Source of the DNA: JABSOG01 sp041583135
Lineage (GTDB): Bacteria > Pseudomonadota > Gammaproteobacteria > Enterobacterales > Alteromonadaceae
DNA length: 21,470 bases
NCBI GenBank assembly: GCA_041583135.1
Contig: JBFHGJ010000099.1
Coordinates: 1 to 21,470, forward strand
Direction: 5' to 3'
A program made the translations under genes and the position numbers. Below, piece after piece: positions 1 to 7,128 of the stretch (position 1 is the stretch's first letter; each line of letters begins with the position of its first letter). The notes under the pieces were generated by a model. The model worked only from the letters and a program-made list of their open reading frames with translations, ran no database searches and had not been told where the DNA came from.

Positions 1-661
1 CAAATGTCAGCAATTTATTTTTGATCTCGCCGCCGATGCCGATGAGGAGATCTTAGAGAGTTTTCGTCACCAATTCGAGCCGCTACATCAGCATATCAGT
101 ACCATCAAAGACGGTACCTATCGCATCAAAAACATTGTCAGTGATTTAAAAACCTCCACGCATTTCTCACAAGATGACAAAAAGGTCGTATGCATAACCG
201 ACATGCTTAGCTCAACCATTAATTTGGTTTCGACCAACTACAAAGAGTTTGCGCGGATTGACAGCCGTTTTGCCTATCATCCGGATATTCGCTGTTATCC
301 ATCGAAACTAAACCAGGTGTTTGTCAATCTGCTGGTCAACGCGTTCGACGCGATCAAACAAAAGCACCTACAAATGCCGCAAACACCGGAGGGGCTGATT
401 GTGGTAGCCAGCGAAGCGGTGGCGCGCGATGGGCGACAATGGGTAAGATTAAGTGTTAGAGATAACGGCACCGGCATCGACGAAGCGGTCAAAACGCGGC
501 TGTTTGAGCCTTACTTTACCACCAAAGGGATCGGTCACGGCAGTGGCTTGGGGTTATCAATTTCTCGCGAGATCGTCCAAGCGCATGGCGGCGACTTGTC
601 TGTTGCCAGCGAGTTCGGTCAGTATTGTGAGTTTTGTATTTTGTTGCCGGTAGAAGAATAA
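1..661 (+). CDS. C-terminal end of a sensor histidine kinase (K0), 5' end outside the window
   Basis: Reading from base 2, 219 residues are open up to the TAA at 659-661; the gene begins before the window. The visible part is the end of a dimerisation region followed by a complete HATPase_c domain. The N-box reads NQVFVNLLVNAFDAI, the G1 box DNGTGI, the F-box LFEPYFTTK and the G2 box GHGSGLGLS. The segment aligns closely with the last kinase module of the three larger kinases downstream: the DEEILESF and TIKDGTYRIK stretches before the N-box are shared. By analogy it is the ATP-binding part of an HPK4-type (HEINNP) kinase, probably in another giant ReG_prop sensor. That upstream architecture is inference, because the H-box lies outside the window. 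A hairpin starts at the stop codon. Confidence 0.9.
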   Translation, partial: KCQQFIFDLAADADEEILESFRHQFEPLHQHISTIKDGTYRIKNIVSDLKTSTHFSQDDKKVVCITDMLSSTINLVSTNYKEFARIDSRFAYHPDIRCYPSKLNQVFVNLLVNAFDAIKQKHLQMPQTPEGLIVVASEAVARDGRQWVRLSVRDNGTGIDEAVKTRLFEPYFTTKGIGHGSGLGLSISREIVQAHGGDLSVASEFGQYCEFCILLPVEE

Positions 662-705
662 AGTGGGGCAAAGGATATGCAAGGCCCCACTTAAGTGCAC
701 TTTTT
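661..705. terminator. Hairpin at the end of K0, probable terminator
   Basis: A perfect 9-bp stem pairs 661-669 with 684-692 (AAGTGGGGC / GCCCCACTT) around a 14-base loop and touches the K0 stop codon. Five T residues follow at 701-705, separated from the stem by a small palindrome, so it is not a textbook Rho-independent terminator. K0 and the peptide gene at 822-1025 converge here, and the - strand is also T-rich after the stem, so it may act in both directions. Confidence 0.55.
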
Positions 706-716
706 GGCGTTAATTA

Positions 717-775
717 AGGTTAAATAGCGGTTCCAAATGGTCGCTCATTTTACTGCCATTTGTCACATTTAACCT
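717..775. repeat. Nested inverted repeat between convergent genes
   Basis: The outer arms are AGGTTAAAT at 717-725 and ATTTAACCT at 767-775 (9 of 9 paired). The inner arms are CAAATGG at 734-740 and CCATTTG at 756-762 (7 of 7 paired). Asymmetric internal loops of 8 and 4 bases separate the two stems, and the apical loop is 15 bases. It lies between the K0 terminator hairpin and the stop codon of the GG-leader peptide. It could be the 3' structure of the peptide mRNA, a REP-like element or a small RNA. Its function cannot be told from sequence. Confidence 0.5.
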
Positions 776-821
776 GTAGGCTGCGGATTATCCTAAGCAA
801 CCAAATAAGTGCATAGGCAAA

Positions 822-1025
822 TTAGCCGGTGACACCACACTGGGTGCTATAGCACATGCCCTCTGGCACATCGGTTTCAAAACGCGTGCTGCACCATGAC
901 TCTGAATCACAGTTTTTACCGCCGGCAACTTGGTCGGTTGCGTTCATCGGCAGCTTTTCAACATCGGCAGACAGTTGTACCAGATTTTCTTTGTTGATGT
1001 TCAATTTAGGCAATTGAAATTTCAT
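822..1025 (-). CDS. GG-leader, Cys-rich small peptide, candidate RiPP or secreted peptide precursor
   Basis: This gene encodes 67 residues with an ATG at 1023-1025 and an AGGA Shine-Dalgarno sequence about 9 bases upstream. Residues 1-36 resemble double-glycine leaders: a basic, Leu/Asn-rich start (MKFQLPKLNI), an acidic helix-forming middle, and VAGG at 33-36. Cleavage after GG36 would release a 31-residue tail with four Cys (39, 45, 58, 63) in the pattern C-x5-C-x12-C-x4-C, plus several Ser/Thr. Such tails are typical of disulfide- or thioether-bridged peptides. Similar GG-leader small proteins are known in marine gammaproteobacteria and are often annotated as lanthipeptide-like without proof. 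No LanB/LanM, YcaO, radical-SAM or C39-peptidase exporter is in the window. It is transcribed divergently from kinase K1, which suggests co-regulation or a ligand relationship. The coding call is good; the function is inference. Confidence 0.75.
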   Translation of the reverse strand: MKFQLPKLNINKENLVQLSADVEKLPMNATDQVAGGKNCDSESWCSTRFETDVPEGMCYSTQCGVTG

Positions 1026-1047
1026 TGTTATTTCCTATTGATTGTGT

Positions 1048-1092
1048 CGCCGGAGAGTTGAGTAAAAGACGGCTATAAAGTCCGGCGTCTTT
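1048..1092 (-). promoter_or_regulatory. Mutually exclusive hairpins before the peptide gene
   Basis: Read on the - strand, AAAGACG (1092-1086) can pair with CGTCTTT (1071-1065) around a 14-base loop. CGCCGGA (1087-1081) can instead pair with TCCGGCG (1054-1048) around a 26-base loop. The two 5' arms share bases 1086-1087, so only one hairpin can form at a time. The second ends about 10 bases before the ribosome-binding site. Both need transcription to start upstream of 1092, which is unknown. Alternatively they are DNA operator dyads. Confidence 0.4.
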
Positions 1093-1129
1093 ATAATGTC
1101 TTTGCTGGAAATAGCTTAAACAAGACGCT

Positions 1130-1171
1130 GGACAAGGGTTTTCGTGATTTGGACAAAGGCTTTGGTCATTT
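1130..1171. repeat. Tandem 21-bp direct repeat, candidate operator
   Basis: Bases 1130-1150 and 1151-1171 match at 17 of 21 positions. Both begin GGACAA and end in ATTT. A partial third unit (AGACA) follows at 1172. A 21-bp period is two DNA helical turns, which would put the two sites on the same face. It lies about 105-145 bp from the peptide start and 170-210 bp from the K1 start, so it could serve either promoter. Confidence 0.5.
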
Positions 1172-1239
1172 AGACATTTTGCTTAAATACCGCTTTTAGA
1201 GGTCAAAATCACAAGGTACATGGGGTTACGCAGGGCCGA

Positions 1240-1293
1240 TAGGATTTCGCCTGTGGTGAAACCTTATGTTTTTAAGGCGAATAGGCTATCCTA
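1240..1293. repeat. Long imperfect inverted repeat upstream of the K1 promoter
   Basis: TAGGAT plus TTCGCCT (1240-1252) is complementary to AGGCGAA (1275-1281) plus ATCCTA (1288-1293). This gives 13 paired bases with one 6-base bulge and a 22-base loop. The right arm reaches the -35 region of the K1 promoter, as expected for an operator. It would be part of an mRNA leader only if a promoter lies further upstream. Confidence 0.5.
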
Positions 1294-1313
1294 TATAGTT
1301 ATGGCTTTTGCAA

Positions 1314-1319
1314 TATAAT
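1314..1319 (+). promoter_or_regulatory. -10 box of the probable K1 promoter
   Basis: A perfect TATAAT lies 20 bases before the K1 ATG. The -35 region (about 1291-1296) does not resemble TTGACA, which suggests activator dependence. It overlaps the inverted repeat at 1240-1293. Transcription would begin near 1326, giving a very short leader without a clear Shine-Dalgarno sequence. Confidence 0.5.
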
Positions 1320-1339
1320 TAGGCGCAATAATAACAACA

Positions 1340-4300
1340 ATGCGAAGTATCTTAGCTTTTTTGTTGTGTTTTATCGGTTGGCTGGCTCAGGCGTCAAGCC
1401 CCGCAGTACGCTTTGACCGTCTGTCACTTAGCGATGGTTTGTCTCAAAGCGCGGTTGCTGCTATCTATCAAGACTCGCAAGGCTTTATGTGGTTTGGCAC
1501 AGAAGATGGCCTCAACCGCTATGACGGCTATGAATTTAAAGTCTATAAATACCAAAGCGATGACGACAGGTCGATTTCCGGCAATCACATCAAAGCCATT
1601 TTTGAGGACAAAGACGGCTATTTGTGGATAGGCACTTTAGGCAGTGGCCTCAATCGTTATGATCGGGTTAGCGATACGTTTACCCGCTTTATCCATGATG
1701 ATTCTGATCCGAACAGTTTGGCCGACAATACGGTTTGGTCTATTGTGCAAGACGGTAAAGGACAGCTGTGGGTCGCGACCGAAGGCGGTATCAGCCGGCT
1801 TGAGGGCAACGGCTTTCACCATTACCGCGCCGACAGCACCAAGCCCAATCGGCTCAGTCATAACAATGTGCGGACCTTACTTAGCGATCCCGACGGCGTT
1901 CTTTGGGCCGGTACCTATGGCGGTGGACTCAATCGTATCGATACTGTATCGGGGCAAATAAAACATTACAAACACATTGCCAGATTGCCGGGAAGCTTGA
2001 GTAACGATAAGGTACTAAGGCTTTATCGCGATGGATTTGGAGAGCTTTGGGTCGGCACCGAATCTGGCGGATTGAATCGTTTTTTGCCTGCCACCGGTCG
2101 CTTTGAACATTTTCGATTCTCCTCGCAAAATCCCTACAGCCTCAGTAGCAATGAGGTTTGGGATATGGCACAAGACGATAACGGCACCCTCTGGGTCGTC
2201 ACTCAAGGCGGCGGCCTTAACCGTTTTGACCGACAATTGTCACTTTTTACCCACTACCGCTTTGATTCGGCACAACCGGCGAGTTTAAGCAATGACAACC
2301 TGTGGACCATCTATCGCGGTAACGATGGTTTGATGTGGATTGGTTCCAACGGCGGCGGTGTCAATAAGTTTGATATCAAACGTGAGCGCTTTGGTCATTT
2401 TCGCCATGACGGTAATGATCCCTACAGTCTGAGCCATAATTCCGTGTTTTCGTTTTTATCTGACAGTCAGCAAAGGTTGTGGATAGGAACCGATGTCGGT
2501 CTTAATCGTTTTGATGCCGAGCGCAATCGCTTTGTACATTATTTTCATCAAAGTGATGATCCCAATAGCCTCAGTCACAATTGGGCGATGTCGCTGTATC
2601 AAGACTCTAAAGACAGGCTGTGGATCGGCACCTTAGGCGGGGGCCTTAATCGTCTTGAAGATGTCGATGGACATTTTTCGGCGCTCAAGCATGACCCCGC
2701 CGACCCCAACAGCATCAGCGATGACCGGATCAGTGTCATTTTTGAAGATCGCCAAGGTATTTTGTGGGTCGGGACTTTAGGCGGTGGACTCAACCGGTAT
2801 GATGAACAACACCGCCGATTTATTCGCTACCAACTGCAAAGTGACAATCCCGCCAGTTTGAGCCACAACAGTATTATGTCGATTAATCAGGGTCCTGACG
2901 GTGATATTTGGGTTGGCACGTTCGATGGCCTCAACCGGTTGGATAAACAGAGCGGCAAATTCACTCGTTTTGTCAACCAACCTGACGTCGAAGACAGTAT
3001 CAGCAATAACTTTATTACAGCCATTGTTAACGACAAGTACAGTGACAAACTGTGGCTCGGTACTTATGGTGGTGGGCTTAACCTCTTTGACCGCAAAAGC
3101 GGCAAGGCGCAGCATTTTCGTCAAACCGATGGGCTGGCCAACGACAGCATTTATGGGGTGTTGTTTGACGATAGCGGTCAGCTGTGGGTGAGCACCAATC
3201 AAGGGTTGTCAAAGTTTGACCCAGCGGCGCAACGCTTCCAAAATTTTGGAATGAGCGATGGGCTGCAAAGCAATGAATTCAATGGATTGGCCTATTATAA
3301 AAGCCCAAAAGGGGAGTTGTTTTTTGGTGGTATCGACGGCTTTAATCGCTTTGATCCTAAAGACATTACCCCGGACAGCAGCCAACCTGTGTTACGAATG
3401 ACAGATTTTTTGGTGTTTAATCAATCGGTTAAAATTAGTGATACGGCTCCAAGCAGCGCTACGGATTTTACCTTACCAAAGACAATCGACCACCTTGATA
3501 AGTTGGTTTTGACCCACCAACAAAGCCTGATCAGTTTTGAGTTTGCCGCCTTGGCGTACAACAATGCCGATAAAGTACGCTATGCCTACCATCTTGATGG
3601 TTTTCATCATGACTGGATAGAAACCACCGCAAAAAACCGCCGTGCCACGTTTACCGGGTTGGCGCCCGGTGATTATCGTCTGCGCGTTAAAGCCAGTGAT
3701 TCTCTTGGGGTGTGGCGTGGTGAACAGCTCAGCCTCCAGATCAAAGTGTTACCACCACCTTGGCTTAGCTGGTGGGCCTATACCTTATACTTTTTGGCAA
3801 TTTGCAGCTTCTTATATGCGCTTTACTGGGTTCAGCGGTATTACGCCAGAGCCAAACTGCAATTGCTGGCCAATACCCAGCTCAGACAGATCATGCAAGG
3901 GCAACTGCTGGCAGGGCAAAATCAGGTAGAGGATGATTACGCCAAGTTCAATCTACTGGTGGTCGATGATGATCCGGCGCAGTTGGAATTGCTACATTCA
4001 TTACTCAATGGTGGTAAGTACCAAGTGACCACGGCGCTCAGTGGTGAACAGGCGTTGGAGCTGGTGGGTGAGGAGTGTCCCTTTGATTTGCTGTTGCTCG
4101 ATGTCAACATGCCCAAGCTTTCGGGTTACCAAGTGTGCCAAAAACTCAGGGAAAAATATGCGGCCAACGATTTACCGGTGATCTTTATGACTGAAGCCGA
4201 GCAGCTCAATGAGATCATGGAAAGCTTTGCCGTTGGCGCCAACGACTTTATCAGCAAGCCATTCAGTGAGCCGGACCTGCTCAACCGCATCGACACCCAG

Positions 4301-6238
4301 CTAAAACTGCTGGAGATCAAACGCAATCTGACTCAGTCTAACCAATCGATCCGCGCCTTGAGTGAAATGTGCGCCGAGCTGAGTTCGATTTTGGACTTAG
4401 ACCAGCTGATGGACAGGCTCTACAACCACATCAAAGAGTTGATGGATGCCGATTGCTTTGCCCTTGGGGTGTATAACCGACAAGCGCAAACGATCGATTT
4501 TCATCTGTCGCTTGAAGAAGGGCGCTACCTGCCTGACTATCATATTCCGATGTCCGATAAAAACCGGGCGTCGGTGTGGTGTGTCACCGAACAAAAACCG
4601 ATGATCATTAACGACTACGATGTGGAATACAGCGAGTATTTCGGTTCGCAGACAAAACCTCAGCCGATAGCCGGTAAGATGGCACAATCATTTGTTTACT
4701 GGCCTTTGATCACCGCCGGACGTTTGGTTGGTGTATTGAGTATTCAAAGCTATCGTAAAAACGCCTATCACAAGTACCAGATCAAGACCATTAAAACCCT
4801 TGCTTCTACCACGGCCATTGCCCTGGACAATGCTCGGGCCTATCAGGCGTTGGAGCTGCAAAAGCAGGCGATAGAAGATAAGGTGGCACAGCGAACCAAG
4901 GACTTAGAGCATTCGAACCAAAGCATCCGCACTTTGGCGGAGATCTGCACCGAGATCTCCACCACCTTGGATTTTAATCAGATCTTGCATACGGTGTATC
5001 GCCGCATTAAAGCGTTGATGGACGCCGATATCTTTATGATAGGGCTGATAGATGAGCAAAAGCAGCACATTGAATTTAAACTGGCGATCAAATGGGACAA
5101 TGTGATGCCGCCGTTTGTGCTTAATCTGGCAGATGAAGAACGCGCGGCTATTTATTGTATCAATCAACAAAAGCCGATGGTGATTAATGACTTAAGGCAG
5201 GACTTGCCAAAGCGCTTGATCAAATTGCCGCTACACAGTGATGATCAGGGACGGGAAATTGAATCATTCATGTATTATCCGCTGATTGTCCATAATCAGG
5301 TGATAGGTGTGTTGACGGTGCAAAGTTATCGCCACCAAGCCTACAACGAACACCAGCAAGATATGATAGGCACCATCGCATCGACAACGGCGGTGGCGCT
5401 AGATAATGCCCATGCCTATCGTGAGCTGGAGCAAAAGAACAACCAAATACTGGCCACCCAAAAGCAATTGATCCAATCGGAAAACCTGGCTTCACTAGGG
5501 ACCCTCACGGCTGGCATTGCCCATGAGATAAACAATCCGACCAATTTTGTTCACGTTAGCTCGCAAAATCTCGAGGTCGATTTGGCCAGTTTCCAACAGT
5601 TTATTTTCGACTTGGTAGACGATGGCACCGATGAGGAGATCATCGAGTCGTTTAAGCAACGTTTTGCGCCGTTGTTCGATCACATCAATACCATCAAAGA
5701 AGGCACCGATAGGATCAAATCCATTGTCAAAGACTTAAGGGGCTTTAGCTACCTGGACACCGATGAGAAAAGCGATGTCGAAGTCACTGAAATGCTCGGA
5801 GCGACCATCAATTTGGCGAAAACCAAGTATGGTGAATTGGCGGATTTTGAAACCGATTTTCATTGTCAAAGCAAACTCAACTGCTATCCGGCCCAGCTCA
5901 ACCAAGTGTTTATGAATCTCATCGTTAATGCGTGTGATGCCATTCGTGATAAGCAAAGACAGCAGCAAAACGTTGTTCGCGGTCATGTGGTGATCGGGTG
6001 TTATTGCCGTGAAAACGAAATCGACATCACTGTCAAAGACAATGGTTGCGGCATGGATGAACAGACCATGGAAAAACTGTTCTTGCCGTTTTACACCACC
6101 AAGCCAGTCGGTGAAGGCACCGGGCTGGGTTTATCGATTTCTTACAATATTGTGCAAAAACATGGTGGCGAGTTAACCGCCAAATCAGAAGTGGGTCGTG
6201 GCACCGAGTTTCGTTTAAGACTGCCACTAGACGGATAA
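1340..6238 (+). CDS. Giant ReG_prop sensor kinase with internal receiver, two GAF-like domains and one kinase core (K1)
   Basis: K1 has 1632 residues. A signal peptide (about 1-18, cleavage near AQA|SS) precedes 14 ReG_prop units (LWIGTxGGGLNRYD type, about 27-675), a Y_Y_Y domain (728-808) and a single helix at about 811-831. The propellers are therefore predicted to be periplasmic. The cytoplasmic part is a receiver (acidic DDD 876-878, phosphoacceptor D921, K973), two GAF-like modules (about 1005-1165 and 1200-1360), and a kinase with HEINNP H-box H1395, N-box N1530, G1 box D1567 and G2 box from G1591. Unlike K2 and K3, it lacks the HisKA/HATPase core between the membrane and the receiver; only a short linker remains. 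The two GAF modules resemble each other (ALSEMCAELSS and TLAEICTEIST), which indicates internal duplication. ReG_prop sensors of Bacteroides sense glycans; the ligand here is unknown. The ATG start gives a good signal peptide. Confidence 0.95.
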   Translation: MRSILAFLLCFIGWLAQASSPAVRFDRLSLSDGLSQSAVAAIYQDSQGFMWFGTEDGLNRYDGYEFKVYKYQSDDDRSISGNHIKAIFEDKDGYLWIGTLGSGLNRYDRVSDTFTRFIHDDSDPNSLADNTVWSIVQDGKGQLWVATEGGISRLEGNGFHHYRADSTKPNRLSHNNVRTLLSDPDGVLWAGTYGGGLNRIDTVSGQIKHYKHIARLPGSLSNDKVLRLYRDGFGELWVGTESGGLNRFLPATGRFEHFRFSSQNPYSLSSNEVWDMAQDDNGTLWVVTQGGGLNRFDRQLSLFTHYRFDSAQPASLSNDNLWTIYRGNDGLMWIGSNGGGVNKFDIKRERFGHFRHDGNDPYSLSHNSVFSFLSDSQQRLWIGTDVGLNRFDAERNRFVHYFHQSDDPNSLSHNWAMSLYQDSKDRLWIGTLGGGLNRLEDVDGHFSALKHDPADPNSISDDRISVIFEDRQGILWVGTLGGGLNRYDEQHRRFIRYQLQSDNPASLSHNSIMSINQGPDGDIWVGTFDGLNRLDKQSGKFTRFVNQPDVEDSISNNFITAIVNDKYSDKLWLGTYGGGLNLFDRKSGKAQHFRQTDGLANDSIYGVLFDDSGQLWVSTNQGLSKFDPAAQRFQNFGMSDGLQSNEFNGLAYYKSPKGELFFGGIDGFNRFDPKDITPDSSQPVLRMTDFLVFNQSVKISDTAPSSATDFTLPKTIDHLDKLVLTHQQSLISFEFAALAYNNADKVRYAYHLDGFHHDWIETTAKNRRATFTGLAPGDYRLRVKASDSLGVWRGEQLSLQIKVLPPPWLSWWAYTLYFLAICSFLYALYWVQRYYARAKLQLLANTQLRQIMQGQLLAGQNQVEDDYAKFNLLVVDDDPAQLELLHSLLNGGKYQVTTALSGEQALELVGEECPFDLLLLDVNMPKLSGYQVCQKLREKYAANDLPVIFMTEAEQLNEIMESFAVGANDFISKPFSEPDLLNRIDTQLKLLEIKRNLTQSNQSIRALSEMCAELSSILDLDQLMDRLYNHIKELMDADCFALGVYNRQAQTIDFHLSLEEGRYLPDYHIPMSDKNRASVWCVTEQKPMIINDYDVEYSEYFGSQTKPQPIAGKMAQSFVYWPLITAGRLVGVLSIQSYRKNAYHKYQIKTIKTLASTTAIALDNARAYQALELQKQAIEDKVAQRTKDLEHSNQSIRTLAEICTEISTTLDFNQILHTVYRRIKALMDADIFMIGLIDEQKQHIEFKLAIKWDNVMPPFVLNLADEERAAIYCINQQKPMVINDLRQDLPKRLIKLPLHSDDQGREIESFMYYPLIVHNQVIGVLTVQSYRHQAYNEHQQDMIGTIASTTAVALDNAHAYRELEQKNNQILATQKQLIQSENLASLGTLTAGIAHEINNPTNFVHVSSQNLEVDLASFQQFIFDLVDDGTDEEIIESFKQRFAPLFDHINTIKEGTDRIKSIVKDLRGFSYLDTDEKSDVEVTEMLGATINLAKTKYGELADFETDFHCQSKLNCYPAQLNQVFMNLIVNACDAIRDKQRQQQNVVRGHVVIGCYCRENEIDITVKDNGCGMDEQTMEKLFLPFYTTKPVGEGTGLGLSISYNIVQKHGGELTAKSEVGRGTEFRLRLPLDG

Positions 6239-6253
6239 GAGGTGCATATATTA

Positions 6254-6949
6254 ATGACCACAACACTCTATGCTATTCCCGGTACGCAATGTAACCGAGA
6301 GATTTGGCAAAAATTAATCCCCGAATTGCCAAGTTCGGTCAAATTGGTGCATTTGGATATCCCACAGAATATGGATTTTGATGAGATTGTGTCCCATTTC
6401 GCAACGCTTGTCGAAGGAGAGGATATTCATCTGTTGGGGTTATCTCTTGGCGGTTATATTGCCACTTATTTTGCCAAAGCCTATCCCTCGCGCATGGCCA
6501 AACTGATGGTCATCGGCAACAGCCCGACCTCACTGCCGGACAATGAACTGCGCATGAGAGAGCAAACCGCAGCGTTAATCGAAAAGCGTCAGATCAGTGG
6601 CATGACCCGTGAGCGCGCGGCAATGTATTTCAATTCTGATGCCGAGGTTGAGCCACTTATCGATATCGTCTTAGAGATGGACAATCGCCTTGGTGCTCAA
6701 GCCCTGGTCAATCAGTTTAGATACACCTCGAAGCGTCTTGATTTAAGCGCAGCGGTTGGTGGGTTTACATTTCCCAGCTACTTTTGTTTTAGCGAACATG
6801 ACCCGTTGGTCAAACGGCAGTGGTTTGCACAAGCGGCCAGCGCCAACTCGCAGGTGACGCTAGTGCCGTTTGCAGGGCGAAGTCATTTGTTGCCGCTAGA
6901 AAAGCCTAAGGCGTTGGCGGCGGTTATCCAGCGCTGGCTGAGCGCCTAA
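6254..6949 (+). CDS. Alpha/beta hydrolase within the sensor cluster
   Basis: The gene encodes 231 residues from the ATG at 6254, preceded 9 bases earlier by GAGGTG (6239-6244). An in-frame GTG at 6242 lies inside that Shine-Dalgarno sequence and is a less likely start. The fold is indicated by a nucleophile elbow GLSLGG (S64), an acid in SEHDPLV (D183) and H211 in GRSHLLP, giving a complete Ser-Asp-His triad at family spacing. An early IPGT motif probably forms the oxyanion loop. There is no signal peptide or membrane segment, so it should be cytoplasmic. It starts 15 bases after the K1 stop and is very probably co-transcribed with it. Substrate is unknown: small esters, thioesters or lactones are possible. 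Its position suggests a link to the signal sensed by the kinases, but that is inference. Confidence 0.9.
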   Translation: MTTTLYAIPGTQCNREIWQKLIPELPSSVKLVHLDIPQNMDFDEIVSHFATLVEGEDIHLLGLSLGGYIATYFAKAYPSRMAKLMVIGNSPTSLPDNELRMREQTAALIEKRQISGMTRERAAMYFNSDAEVEPLIDIVLEMDNRLGAQALVNQFRYTSKRLDLSAAVGGFTFPSYFCFSEHDPLVKRQWFAQAASANSQVTLVPFAGRSHLLPLEKPKALAAVIQRWLSA

Positions 6950-7050
6950 GCGCGCACTGGCAAGTGAGTTTAATCGTTGTTTCTATTTTTGTTTAATTCG
7001 CGCGTAATCTAGGGAAAAATAACGTTTTTTTGATTTAGGCAATAGGAAAA

Positions 7051-7077
7051 TTGTGCCTTGTTACGCTATGCTATAGC
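7051..7077 (+). promoter_or_regulatory. Possible promoter for K2
   Basis: The 179-base gap before K2 contains TTGTGC (7051-7056) and, 15 bases on, an extended -10 of the form TGCTATAGC (7069-7077). The match is modest and the spacing short. The gap, compared with 15 and 7 bases at the other joints of the cluster, supports a separate promoter here. Confidence 0.35.
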
Positions 7078-7128
7078 TAACTCATTTCCCACAGGTGCTC
7101 ATCAATAGCAGTCGATAACAATAGCAAG

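Larger units (their letters stand above)
1026..1339. other. Divergent intergenic control region between the peptide gene and K1
   Basis: These 314 bases have no supported gene. From left to right they hold the peptide ribosome-binding site (about 1034-1037), overlapping inverted repeats in the probable peptide leader (1048-1092), a possible - strand -10 TATAAA at 1090-1095 with no good -35, a 21-bp tandem direct repeat (1130-1171), a long imperfect inverted repeat (1240-1293) and a perfect TATAAT for K1 (1314-1319). The density of repeats suggests binding sites for one or more regulators. No match to a known riboswitch consensus was recognised. Confidence 0.6.

Noticed and set aside
717..775. 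Integron attC site suggested by GTTAAAT and ATTTAAC arms
   Set aside because: The core sequences are in the inverted order for an attC (GTTRRRY first, RYYYAAC last), there is no cassette-type single gene with a second attC, and no integrase is in the window.
1201..1300. Cyclic di-GMP or other known riboswitch before K1
   Set aside because: The dyad and GC-rich stretch do not match the conserved bases of the GEMM class or any other riboswitch I can recall, and the -10 box at 1314 would place this region upstream of the transcript.
1644..1961. Overlapping + strand open frames in the K1 propeller, also near 2901-3191
   Set aside because: They sit in an alternative frame of repetitive ReG_prop coding sequence, and their sequences are low-complexity products of that repeat.
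6242..6253. GTG start of the hydrolase at 6242
   Set aside because: The GTG overlaps the GAGGTG that serves as Shine-Dalgarno sequence for the ATG at 6254, which also fits the usual start just before the first beta strand.
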